Of a stretch of DNA of 58,615 nucleotides, positions 19,901 through 30,800 are shown piece after piece. Every line of letters begins with the position of its first letter. Within the stretch, counting starts at the first letter, position 1. The stretch lies in IMG/VR virus record IMGVR_UViG_3300024255_000031, positions 1 through 58,615 of that record; one strand, given 5' to 3'. The notes below the pieces were generated by a model. The model was not told the DNA's origin. It was given only the letters and a program-made list of their open reading frames with translations, and ran no database searches. Origin of the DNA: a virus. The translations under genes and the position numbers were made by a program.

Positions 19901-21845
19901 GCTATATTCGACAACAGAGTACACTGCATGGGATTTATCAATTAATTTGCCTATAAATGGCGAAGCGGTTACTTTAGAAAATCCAGATGCAAACGGCGGC
20001 TGGGTTGATGGTACATACGGTAACGGTTGCTGGTTTATACTTTCAGAAACTGGCAAAGATTGTTTATATTCAGTATCAGATGGACTAACATGGTTAAGTG
20101 TTGATTTACCGCCACTTGGCGCAGGAACTTATCAAAAAGTACAGTACGGTAATGGTGTGTTTATTGCTATTGCCAACGGCGAACAAGAATTTGCATATTC
20201 GACTAATAATTGCTCAACTTGGACAACAGTAAACGTAACAGTAGCACCTGCTAATGACTATAGAGATATTGCATACGGAAAAGAAATATTTGTTGCAATT
20301 GACGGCTCTAGTAATGGGGCAGTTGTGTCAACTGATAACGGCGAAACTTGGCTAGAAACTGAGATAGACCCTAGCGAAGATTCAACAGCCAACAACTGGA
20401 GAACAGTTAAGTATGGTAACGGACGCTTTGTTGCAGTTTCTGAAGATGATCGTCCAGCAGCATACAGCTTTGACGGAGTTACTTGGTACAGCTCAACTAC
20501 TAATGTTAGCGGTACTGCACTAGAATACGGACAGGGTGTTTTTGTTGTAATTAACAACGAAGCTGGCATTTGTTGCACATCGTATGACGGACTGCAATGG
20601 GATGTACAACCTCTAATTACAGAATCAAACTACCAGAGAATTGGATTTACATTCTCTGCAGATACTAAACAAGGTTGGTTCTTGACACTAGACGAAACTG
20701 GACAAATAGCTAACAAAATTTCAGCAGGTGCTAAAGCACAAGCATTTGCAAGTGTAACTAACCAATCGCTGACAGAAATTAATATGTTCGAACCAGGATC
20801 AGGGTATACAGACGACAGTTTTGGTCCAGAAATTACAATTACTGACCCTAATAACTCAGAAGAAGCAATTACTGATTTGCGTATAGGCAACGGTACATTA
20901 GGTGCTCCGAGCTTTATAAACTTTGGTACTGGATATAATACAACGTCTACTGGCATATCGTTACGTGGTAGCGGCTTCTCAGATCAATTCCAAGAAGGGC
21001 TGCGATTAATTGCAAAAAATATTACACGTTTCCCTGCACCGGGTGATAACTTACAATTTGAAGGTAATCCTGAAGTATATCGTGTTGCAACTGCAACACC
21101 GCTAAGAGGCACAACAACACCAAATTTAGAAGCAGTGATTCAACTGAGTCCATCAGTTGCTCAAGCAGATTCGCCAATCCACGATACACCATTTACTATA
21201 CGTAGTAAATTTAGTCAAGTACGATTAACAAATCATGACTTCCTAAACATTGGTTTTGGTAACGAACAACAGTCTAACTATCCTGACTTACCTGAAACTA
21301 CAGGGCTTGAACCGCAAGATGAAATTCAAGAAACAAACAACGGGCGAGTGTTCTACTCAAGTACAGACCAAGATGGTAACTTCCGTGTTGGTGACTTGTT
21401 TGCGGTTGAACAGGCAACTGGTATTGTTACGTTGAGTGCAGATGAATTTGGACTAGATGGACTAACAGAACTAGCAATTGGTGGTGTTGCACTTGGTGGC
21501 TCACCAGTAACAATTAATGCTTTCTCTACAGACGGAACGTTTGTTGCTAACTCAAATAACTTAGTTCCGACACAGAGAGCAATTAGAACATACTTGGCAA
21601 GTAGATTGAGCCAAGGTGGTGCAGATACGTTTACAGGCTTGCTACAAGCAGGTACTATTAAAGTAGGTGGACCAGATATTATTACATCCTCAGTACAAGA
21701 AGGTGGCGAAGGGTGGCAAGTTAAAATACCTACACTTGCTAACTTTGATGGACCATTTGGTAATAGCGGATGGGCCGGCGACGGGGTGGCATTATCTTAT
21801 TTCTTTAAGACACTTGTCGATCCTACACGCGGCGGACAACAATAA
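13995..21845 (+). CDS. Giant multidomain adhesin, 2616 aa: CBM-like array, beta-helix, lectin-like and propeller domains
   Basis: Start MSEFKISRLRFSW follows GAGGA. Domains in order: seven CBM5/12-like modules (about 10-475), each with an initial W, Y-x-x-[GN]-D-x-V-x-[YF]-x-G-x-[VL]-Y-x-C/A and often H-T-S/H-A-S; a YYVATNGEDLP start of a beta-helix (about 542); one helical R-D-x-x-x-[VI]-[VI]-D-A module (about 620-720); beta-helix rungs (about 757-1040); a lectin-like region (about 1086-1370) ending YTNIYGAQVEISN, itself interrupted by a G-S-G-Y module; several [FL]-x-G-G-[IV]-E-x-G-x-x-Y-Y-[IV] domains (about 1480-1900); an Asp-box (BNR-like) propeller (about 1960-2245) with repeated S-x-D-x-[GN]-x-x-W; the STDQDGNFRVGDLF module (about 2454); and a conserved C-terminus. 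No catalytic residues can be assigned. It probably binds or degrades surface polysaccharide as part of the baseplate or fibres. Confidence 0.93.
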   Translation: MSEFKISRLRFSWAGPWRDQTFFNKDEIIQFNGKAYVCLIPHTSNNFYNDLGAAEPRWELMMTGQTWKGPWEPLTQYALDNIVIFGGIVYKCNEQHLSGAVLDLDIDKWDVYAESKTWASEWTSSTTYGVGSIVNYGGSVYECIVSHVSAATDLEGLEADYTDVEDSTEKYWKLLQYGVSWRGVYATDSEDSSQLRYKLNDIVKYGPSLYRCIWGHAPSAEFVDFADSTELYETFISEYWEEWLPGLDFDGVYDANAIYQPGDVVQYGGYLFQSKVINNIGNTPSTNYGDDSTDAWELITEAYEISGQWSTDNEYKVGNVVRYGGDLYVALIDSISENPGNFTVQAPYEAEDSSGTRIQINLGDSVASDLITVGMTVTGEGFSRGQTVESVSYDDDSTNATMYATIILNEAPDGPISDEAVLTFSGARTGIWELLIPGFNWEGQWSESTLYNLDDIIYWKNATYKCVLEHTSSLVSRPDNDLQNAYWVIYLQHDQRNSLNSFGQTIVFDGENNSPLETGADGNVLKVVDGLPTWSDIDFTPNVYYVATNGEDLPTNGTTPDTAWKSIKYACERVKLGTLRQNAKLLLENNKDWVVEQTFYWFLYQQNQNVAPFDSSYNFDNDKTIRDSQLVIDAVVRDLKRGGNAQTVRAALSYFNTESTNRFTNDTVAEQAEFFASFFVELFNNIELALTNTAPAQDYRILENVENPIPQYFNSGLVLEDDALTFTGALENILVRPFLDGSPSSIPPENQGTYSTINIKSGTYNERLPIKMPPNTALNGDELRGTTVQPAAPINTLCTRTFGFINQFVVGSTLNMEHNSPVQFVSLNPVEEISTVIGDVIPGKTYYVVGSSITETTISVAEELDGEVVALTTNIGAMYVYGGEALGDMIQVTNDCGVRNMTLKGLLGTLSVENEFLTRRPTGGAYVGFDPGTGPDDTTTWITARSPYIQNVTTFGKGCTGCKIDSTIHNGGNRSMVSNDFTQIISDGIGIWCTGGDSLTECVSVFSYYNYAGYFAEDGGRIRATNGNSSYGTFGCVAEGFAIDEIPATGNVDNRDNDAIALPVSALGANSEVLKLQYKHAGEEYYTDTTNLLKHSNSLLSSNLPDEYWQTDSNVSIVRANTTPYEGEFAWKITANTSLTDSSYIFQDIEVSPQGRTYTNIAGTNVSGSGIDATFNVTVTSTAYEVTINNSGSGYVIGNEIQLDGRNFGGRSPENDITIQVDNLSITAISQISHSGTVPAGSDLEYTVSLHVKQGNTSYIDLYNIFSGFSEETTSVRFNFATEEITTPLNLAGDALVSNLQANFLDDGWWRLQYTIHDTSAQNTQLEFRIYPRGIDGLTGYTNIYGAQVEISNTMSFFLETFENTPTAHANINIQGAGQGASINADELRSGSIYQTRILESNVIRKGGLGYNFQSNNAQGGNTEYLVLAQSEVSTAAEYEGMRLTVSSGKGAGQYGIVSSYNEITKFANVTKESFGQQEVVAADSTTNRLLLGSGADFHRLYENQVITFTPTVYNIDVLSSSQSQIQVLGTRGDQNNRMIVESTERLRVGQKINFSGPVFGGVIENFDYYIIDVVDDAEIQISTSLGGGVWPLSNVNIEDAVEEFQGYDLFTLNYPDGTSFLEASTTDNMQVTLPIQFTGRSIGGIELGDTYYIHDVYDNNKFSISTAIRNVTVTETDPANNSLLISDTSVLTPLDAIIFKSGTLGGIQEKRRYYINDIIDGTKFTLSSDVILRTATTTEAITNLITVDSTAGFTVGSPIMFTGITFGEIENDTVYFIQVINDATSFTISATEGGAAVPLTTATGEVIVRTAIDEVIVTSEVGTSLGTLPGGKEDLEAGRDIMEASFFTEVFGGIELGTNYYVLETIDLGSIYEVTITDSDGGVVEFALDNETGSMQINAVGWDHINPGTPPVGAFDSTSVYQITPRIEFDAPPFYQEEMTGIPTEGFNAITIISNGFLPLAIPRYGEELYSTTEYTAWDLSINLPINGEAVTLENPDANGGWVDGTYGNGCWFILSETGKDCLYSVSDGLTWLSVDLPPLGAGTYQKVQYGNGVFIAIANGEQEFAYSTNNCSTWTTVNVTVAPANDYRDIAYGKEIFVAIDGSSNGAVVSTDNGETWLETEIDPSEDSTANNWRTVKYGNGRFVAVSEDDRPAAYSFDGVTWYSSTTNVSGTALEYGQGVFVVINNEAGICCTSYDGLQWDVQPLITESNYQRIGFTFSADTKQGWFLTLDETGQIANKISAGAKAQAFASVTNQSLTEINMFEPGSGYTDDSFGPEITITDPNNSEEAITDLRIGNGTLGAPSFINFGTGYNTTSTGISLRGSGFSDQFQEGLRLIAKNITRFPAPGDNLQFEGNPEVYRVATATPLRGTTTPNLEAVIQLSPSVAQADSPIHDTPFTIRSKFSQVRLTNHDFLNIGFGNEQQSNYPDLPETTGLEPQDEIQETNNGRVFYSSTDQDGNFRVGDLFAVEQATGIVTLSADEFGLDGLTELAIGGVALGGSPVTINAFSTDGTFVANSNNLVPTQRAIRTYLASRLSQGGADTFTGLLQAGTIKVGGPDIITSSVQEGGEGWQVKIPTLANFDGPFGNSGWAGDGVALSYFFKTLVDPTRGGQQ
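17052..17099 (+). repeat. 48-bp tract identical to 30356-30403
   Basis: A 48-base stretch inside the beta-helix coding region of the 2616-residue gene is identical to one in the same position of the 4017-residue gene. It encodes GRIRATNGNSSYGTFG. Surrounding sequence is similar but not identical, which points to duplication followed by local gene conversion or strong constraint. Confidence 0.85.
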
Positions 21846-21853
21846 GATAAATA
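21846..21853 (+). promoter_or_regulatory. T4-type late promoter (GATAAATA)
   Basis: GATAAATACATT starts on the base after the stop codon of the 2616-residue gene, 27 bases before the ATG of the 4017-residue gene, with CGGAG at 21865-21869. Confidence 0.75.
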
Positions 21854-21880
21854 CATTAACAATACGGAGTTATAACAAAA

Positions 21881-24800
21881 ATGGCAGAGTTTAAACTAGG
21901 ACGAATTAGGTTTGTATGGCAGGGCAACTGGTCGTCAGACAGGGCATACGTTGCAGATGACGTAATTAGCTTTGGTGGTAAATCATACATTTGTATTAGA
22001 AACCACACATCATCAGATACTTTTAATACTGATTTTGACAACGAAATACCTAAATGGGAAATAGTTTCAGACGGTACTAAATGGAGAGGCGAATGGGAGC
22101 CTGAAGTTGAATATGCACCAGGCGATGTTGTTAAGTACGGTTCACTTGTTTATATTTGTGAAATTGGCCACACATCAGCTACATTTGGAGCACCAGACTT
22201 TTTAGGTCTCGAAGAAGACTTAGGCAACTGGACACCGTTTGCTACATCTTTTGATTGGAAAGGTGATTGGACTACAGACACAAGATTTAAAATTAACGAC
22301 CTAGTGCGTTACGGAGGATTTGTATACCTTTGTAATACTGCTCACATCTCTGCTGCAACTGAAGAATTAGGACTAGAAAACGACCAAAGTAACTGGGAGC
22401 TATTTAGTGACGGTTTAGTTTACTTAGGCGAATGGGTAACTGCTACACGCTATAAAGTTAACGATGTTGTTAAGTATGGCGGCAACGTGTTTATTTGTAC
22501 TGCTCCGCATACATCAAATGACTTCCTAACAGACGAAACAAATTGGGACGTATTTATTGAGGGCTTCCAGTTTGAGGATAGCTGGAATAACTCTAATGTT
22601 TATCAAATTGGCGATACAGTTACATACGGTGGATATGTATATGTTGCTAAAACAAATAACTCTGCTGCTCAACCAACTGCAAGTCCTGCAGATTGGGAAG
22701 TATTTACAACTGGTTTTGCATTCCAAGGCGATTGGAGTTCGATAGATTCATATAAAGTAGGTGATGTTGTACGTGTAGGTGGCACAACTTATGTTGCTGT
22801 TGCTGATAGTACTGATCAAAATCCGCCAAACGATACTTACTGGAGTAAATTAAACTCGGGTATTAACTGGACTAATAGTACAGAAACTTTCTTACAAGTA
22901 CAAGGTACTAATGATGTAAGTTCAGGAAGCGGTGCCCGTTTTGACGTTGTTAAATCTAAAACTGTTTACACTGTAAGCGTATCTACAGGATTTGCTGGTA
23001 CAGGATATGCTCAAGACGATACTATTTTAATCACAGGTGACAATACTGGCGGCACAACTCCTGCTAACGATATTGTTGTAACAATAACAGGTGTTACAGC
23101 TGGCGCAGTTGATTCGGTAACACACACTGGTTATTCTTCAACTTGGACAGCAACTACAGAATATGTTGTCGGTGACGTTGTTATCTACGGTGCAAGTTCA
23201 TTTATTTGTACAGCTACTCACGTAGCACAAACATCAAATCGTCCAGACAACGATCTAGAAGCAGATTACTGGAACTTATTAACACTTGGTAGTGAAGCAC
23301 TTTCTCTTACTACCGAAGGCGACATGGTTTACTATGGTAACCAAGGTCCAACAAGACTTCCGATCGGAGTTGACGGTCAGATTTTGCGTGCTACAGACGG
23401 CAAGCCAGACTGGGCTAACTACGGTCTAGTTGACAACGTTGTATATGTAGGACCACTAGGTACAGACGAACCTGCTCCGCGTTCAGGTCTATCTATTGAT
23501 AAACCTTGGAGAAGTGTACGCTATGCACTAGAGCAAGTACGTGATGGTTACTTGAATCCACAAGCAAAACAAATTTTAAAGAACAACAAGCAGTTCTTTA
23601 AGAAAGAAATTACTTCTTGGTTAGATTATACATACGGTGTAACTGTTACTGAGACAACAGCTGGGTCACGTGTGTTTACAACTTTCGACACTAGCAACTT
23701 AAGAGACGGAATGCCAATTGAGTTCGACGGTGTTAACGTATTTGGCGGAGTTGTTGAAGGACAAACTTATTATGTTGACAGTGTTATAAGCTCGACTACA
23801 TTTAGAATCGCAGAAACACAGGGCGGCATTTCGTTTATTCCAACTGACGCAACTGGTGTTATGAAAGGTAAACTTTCTTACAATGCAGCAAAATGTGAAA
23901 GAGACACAGGCTATATTGTTGATGCAATGATTTATGATATTGGCCGCGGCGGCACATTAAGAACTACCGAAGCAGCTAGATCATATTATACAGAAGCAGG
24001 AAACGAATATATTACTGACGTATTCGGATACCAGCGCACACAAACAATCGAAGCATACGAACAGCTTAAAGCTCTTGTTGCAGAAGTACTAAACAACGAA
24101 AAACCAGTTAGTTATCAATCTCTAATGGGAATTCTAATTGAAGAACGTGCATCACAGTTTATTGACTTGAGTTTAGTATCTGAAAATAATGCAAAGGTAA
24201 AAGCAGACGACCTAATTGATATTGTTACAATTGGCTTAGAAGCAGAATCAAACACAGCAATTCCGTTGCCGCAATTACCTAACACAACAGTATTCATTAA
24301 AACTGGTACATATAACGAAATTCTTCCAATTATTATTCCAGAATATACTGCTATTGTCGGTGACGAATTGCGTACTTCTGTTATACAACCACAGCCTGCA
24401 ATTCCGTTGCTAGCTAAAGACAAAGACAAAACTACTAGCGCACTAAACAGAATCAAAGAAGTATCTGAGCAAGTGATTCAGAATATTACAATTGACGCAA
24501 CTACTGGTAATACTACTCCTCAGAGATACTTAAATGGCTATGGTGGCGCAACTGAATCTACACAGCGTTTAGATATGTCAATTGTTAAAACTCTTAATGT
24601 ATTAGAAAAAGGTGTTGGCGAGGTTGCTCTAGTACCAGAAGTTGGACCAACTCCGACTGGTGGAACAAATAATGCAAGTGATTCAGGATTTGCAAATGCA
24701 ATTGCACAAATTGAAGCTAACATAGACTTTATTGTAGCAGAGCAAACTGCTTGGATACAAGCACAAGTAGACGGCGTAATTGCACCCTTTGCAGCAGACT

Positions 24801-27800
24801 TTACATTTGATACTGCAAACTGCGAAAGAGATACACGCTTCATTCTAAATGCACTACGTTATGATTTAACATACGGCGGCAACTTCCAAACAACTGTAGC
24901 TGCAAGAAGTTACTTTGTAAACGGCAATCCTGTATATGGCACAGGTAAGAAAGAAGAAACTCTTGCAACATATACACATTTAAAATCAATTGTTGGTGAT
25001 GTAATTATTGAAGCAGCAATTACACCAACACCTGCAAATACCGAAGTACAAGATACTGATGGCGATGCAGGTAGTGCGGCAGCAGAAACATTTGCAGATA
25101 CACGCCTCCAAGAAATTTTCGACACAATAGATACTGACGGGACACTACCGACAGCAGTTGCTCCTGATACAACTTGGGTATCTAATTCAATATCATCTAT
25201 TGTTACTGATTTTACTAGCGAAAAGGATACATTAAGAACCTCGGTAATTGATTTTATTAATAGTAATTATGGTAAATTTACTTATGATAGTGCAAAATGT
25301 CGTAGAGATTCTACTATCTTACAAGACGGCTCAGCATACGATGTTGCATTAGGAACAAATTATAATTCTATTCGTAACGGTGTAGCTTATCGAAGAAGTG
25401 CTGGAGAAAAGGTACTAGAAGATCAACTAACTGAAACACTAGGAGCAATTACTGAGCAAAAATCATTAGTTGCAGCTTTAATTAGTGACACAACTGCAAT
25501 TACTAGAAGTGATGCATATTGGGACGAATTACTTGATATTATTGAAAATAATACTCCTAATGCTATAACATGGAGTGACCCAGGTGTTGCGGCAAAAACT
25601 ACTGCACGTTCGGACTTACAAACAAATAGAACAGCTATTATTGCAGATGTAATTTCTTGGATAGGCACAAATTATCCTAACTTCACATACGACCAAACTT
25701 TATTAGAGTTAGAAATGGGATACATGATTGACGCTATATCATATGACGTACAATATGGCGGTAATAGTGCAACACGTGAAGTAACAAGTGCATTCCTTAC
25801 AAACTATATTGGTATATTGCCGAGTAGTCAAATAGAAGTTACTAACGAAGCAATTGACGAAATTACAACAATTGCAGCAACTTATATGACAGGAGCAACT
25901 GAAGAAGCAGAAGTTGCAACACTAGTACAAATTATTTCAAATGCTATTTCAGCAGATGATATAATTGCATTACCAGCAGCAACTTACCCAGATATTACTT
26001 GGGCAACAGCTCCAATTCAAGCAGATACAAATGCAATAATAGATGATACTACTGTTGTTCCTGAAGTAATACAATATATTACAAATACATATAGTGGATT
26101 TGTATACGATCATACTAAATGTTCTCGTGATACTGGTTATATTATAGACGGTTTAGAATACGATATCCTATTTAATTCTAAGTTTAATGGTACAAAATCA
26201 GGAATGGCTTATCGTAGAGCTATTAGCTCTGCAGAAATTGTAATTGAAGAACAACTAGAAGCCACACTAGGTGCTGTTGATCACTTGAGAAGAGAGATTA
26301 GAGATATTACTAGTCGTACTGATAAGATTGTTGCAAGTACTACAACACTCAAAGATATTGTAGTTAATAATAATGTTCCAGTATCTTACACAATTACCGA
26401 TCCTACAGGATACGACACAGGATTCTTTAATGCAAGAAGACTTGTTGTTGCAAACCAGCAGTTTATTTTAGACGAAGCATCTGCATACTTAAACACTAAT
26501 TACAATGCACTGTGGACTGGGTTAACTGTAGATGAACAGAATTCCTGGATTGACGACATTGACGAATTAGTTGAAGCACTACGTTATGATCTAACATATC
26601 GCGGAAACTTAGAAACAACAGTAAGAGCAAGGTCTTACTATGTTGACGGAGTATTTGTACGTCCAGCAAATCAAAAAGCAGCTTCGATTGCACTTAAAGA
26701 AAGACTTGCAGCAATTATCGATGATATAACTACTGGTGTAAGTATTACACCGAGCGCAGGAAATGTTACTGCACAAGTTACAAGCGGAACAGCAGGATCA
26801 GCAGGAGCAGCAGCATTTGCACTTGATCGATTCACAGAAGTTAAAAATACTGTTGATACTGGAATTTTACCAGCTGCAATTGATCCAAACATTACATGGG
26901 TTGATGCAGGACTACAAGAGCTTAAATCAGTTGTTGATGAACGTAAATCACTAATCCAAGCTGGCTCTATTGATTACATTAACAAAATGTATCCGACACT
27001 TGTATATGATGAAACAAAATGTTCTCGAGATGTAGGTTACATGATTGATGCAGTTATATACGATGTAATTTTTAACAGTAACTTCCGTAGCACTACAGCA
27101 GGCAAATCTTATCAAAGAGGTATTACTTCGACTAACGTAGTATTAGCAGATCAGTTAAGTCCGTCAGTTGACACTATTGATTATGTTAATGAAGCACTAA
27201 CTGAACTAACAATTGGTGTAGACACTACAATTGGTCAAGATAATGCAGCACAAGAAGCATACAATTTAGTTAAGGATATGACAACAGTTATCCAAAACGG
27301 TCTAAACAGTGTGCCTCCTATTAAGTTGCTAGCACCAACAGGCTACAATACAAGTGACCTAGTTGACGTAGCATATGCTACTACAACAAACACTACTGGT
27401 GATAGCAGCACTTATGGAAATGCGGCAGATCAATTGTTAGCTAACAGAGACTTTATATCAGACGAACTACAGCAATGGTTAGTTGATCCAACTAACGGGT
27501 TTGACAGCATTTGGGGCGGACTATCGGCTAATGCACAGGAACGTTGTATTCGTGATGCACAGTTTATTGTCGATGCTATTCGTTACGATATAACATACGG
27601 TGGTAACACACAAACTAACGTTGCAGGCGCAGCTTACTTCTCAAACTTTGTACTAACTATTCAAAATAATGAATTGGCAGCAACACTAGCATCATATGCA
27701 AGACTGCGTGAAATCATCGGTCAAATTATTGCTGAAACAAGTGTTACTACAAGCCCAGGAGTAACTGAAACACAAGACACTTCGGGCACAGTTGGCAATG

Positions 27801-30800
27801 CAGCAGCAATTGAATTTGCACAAGAACGTGTAGACGATATTACATACTGGTTAAACAACTCAACGTTTGAAGAAAAAGTAGAAGTTGCAACCGAATGGCA
27901 GTTACAAGAAAGAAAAACAGCATATGCTAGACTTGTAGATCGTAAAGACGAGATTGTCGATGATGTTGTTTACTGGGTAGAGAAAAATCATCAAGATTTA
28001 GAATATAATCAGGCAACTTGCAAAAGAGATGCAGGTTTAATTGTTGACGCTCTTGCACGTGATGTTGTTACAGGTTCTAACTTTGCAACAATTAAAGCAG
28101 GAATGTCGTACTATAGAGCTATTCCGTCAGCACTTAAGACATTAAAGGGCGAATTAAATGCTACTGTTGGTGCTATGAACTTCTTAGCTGAAAAAGCAAG
28201 ACGTGTTGCATTAACTGCACCAAACGAAGCAATCAAGCAACTAGTTACAGATATTACTAGCTACATCGACGGCGGCGCATTACCTACTCCGAAATGGAGA
28301 GATACTAATTTAGAAGACAATCCAGACATTTGCGGCGCTTCTACAATTTGGGAAAACAAGGCATATATTCAAGAAGAAGTTATTGAACACATTACGCAAG
28401 AATTCCCAGAAATTGAATACGACGAAGCTAAATGTCGCAGAGATGTTGGATATATTGTAGATGCATTACGTTATGACTTATCGTTCGGCGGAGAGTACGC
28501 AACATACAAAATGTTCGAATATTATTACTATAATAATTCTGTCCAGCTAGGCGATAACGAATTAGAAGCAACATTAGCAGCATATGATTATGTTAAGTTT
28601 GTTGCAATGAGTCTTGCTATAAATAGCGTAAGCAGTCCTGGAGCATTGCAAACTCGTGTAGAACCTAAATTGAGAGACGAAAGTCAGTTAACAGGTGATG
28701 CAGGAACATTTGCTCGTGTTGAAGAATTAATGACAGCGCTTTATAATAATTTAAGTATTGGCGAGTATATTAACAGAGTTACAGTAACAGATGTTGCTTC
28801 TAACGCTCTTACAACTTCAGAAGTTCATAACTTTACTATAGGTACTGAGTTAATAGTAGATTCAATTAATGGTGAATTAGATACTGGAACATATTATGTT
28901 AAAACTGTTCCTACTAGTACAACGTTTACACTATCTACATTCTTTAATGGTCCTGAAGCAGCGTTGTCAGATGCTACTGGACTTGAAGACATTATCAATG
29001 TAGTTAGAACTCCGGATTTAAGCAACGTAACTGCTAACTTTAAACAGCAATTTACAAACATTCAAGGTTCTAAATCTTTAATACAAGAAAAAGTTACAGA
29101 TTACATTGTTGAAAAATTCCCAACACTGGTTTACAATCAAGCTAAGTGCGAAAGAGATGTAGGTTTAATTATCGACGCAGTTGGCAAAGACATGCTTCTT
29201 GATACTAACTACTTAACTACTATAGCTGCATTATCTTACTACAGAGGTACACAAGCAGACGTAGTAATTAAAGAACAGCGTTTAGCAACTGTACAAGCAT
29301 ATAGAGAACTTAAAAACTTCATTACTACATATGTATCTGGCGAAGGCAGTAGTGTTAACTACGGTGGACGCAACGACAATAGTAGTGTAAAAGTTCGCGT
29401 TAATAACTTAATGAATATTGTTATTAACATAATTGAAAAGGGTGCTAAAGTAACCCCAGAAATGCAAGGCACAGTTACGTACTTCAACGATAGAGAAACT
29501 ATTAATGCAGTAGATGCGTTGAAAGTTAACAAAGACTTCTTAGGCAGCGAAGCAACTGCTTGGATTAAAGCTAACTTTGGTGGAGAAGTAACTGACATAG
29601 TCGGATCTCCAGGTGCATTATCGTTTAGTGCGCCACACAACTTAGAAGTTAATGATCCAGTTGTGTTCTCAGGCACAGTATTTGGGGGCATTGAAGTAGG
29701 AGTTACATACTATGTATCAGCGGTTCCTTCAGCCAATGACATACAATTAACAACAGCACCTGGCGAGGAAAGTATTAACACATTTACCGGCGGCAGCGGA
29801 TCAATGACTGCAAGTTATGCATTTGATGAAACTGCATGTAAACGTGATATGGCATCATACATCGATTCAATTATATACGATTTACAGTATCCAGGCAACT
29901 ACCACTCGCTAAGAGCAGCAAGACTATATGTTAATGCTGTAGAAGGATCGCAGTACAGTGATATGTTCTATGTACGTAATGCAACCGGTGCTCGTAACAT
30001 GACATTTAATGGATTGTTAGGAAACTTGAGCGAGAAGAATCAGTTCGGCACAAGACGTCCGACAGGTGGTGCATATGTGTCACTTGATCCAGGATTTGGA
30101 CCATGGGATACAGAAGCATGGGTAACTAATAAATCATGTTATGTACAAAACGTGTCAACATTTGGTACAGGATGTATTGGTAACAAGATTGATGGTTCTT
30201 TACACGCAGGCGGTAACAGATCTGTTGTTAGTAACGACTTTACGCAAATCCTGTCAGATGGTATTGGTGTATGGTGTAGCGGTAACAACTCACTAACAGA
30301 GCTTGTATCTGTGTTCGCATATTACAACTATGCAGGATACATTGCAGACTTTGGCGGACGTATTCGTGCTACAAATGGTAACTCATCTTATGGTACATTT
30401 GGTGTTATTGCTGAAGGTACAGATTTAGGCGAAGAACCAATTGTTGCAGACGTAGATAACTTGTCACAGAACGCACTGGTATACAGTGTATCAACTGATG
30501 GCGAAGAAGAAGTACTTGCAATGGAATACAGTAATGCTGGTACAGGCTATACTAACGCACAATACGCAATTAGTGGTAACGGATTTAACGCAGCTACAGT
30601 TGGTGACGAATTCCGTGATCAAGCTGTTGTTGAAGCACGCATTATTGATGTAGACGACGGCAATGGCACAGGCGGCGAAGATTATGTAATTGCACAAAAC
30701 GTTGCACAAGGTGGTGACAAAGTATCAATTACACTTGCAGCAACAGACTTTGCACTAGGTGACGCATACAATGGTATGCGAGCACAAGTTACAGCAGGTA

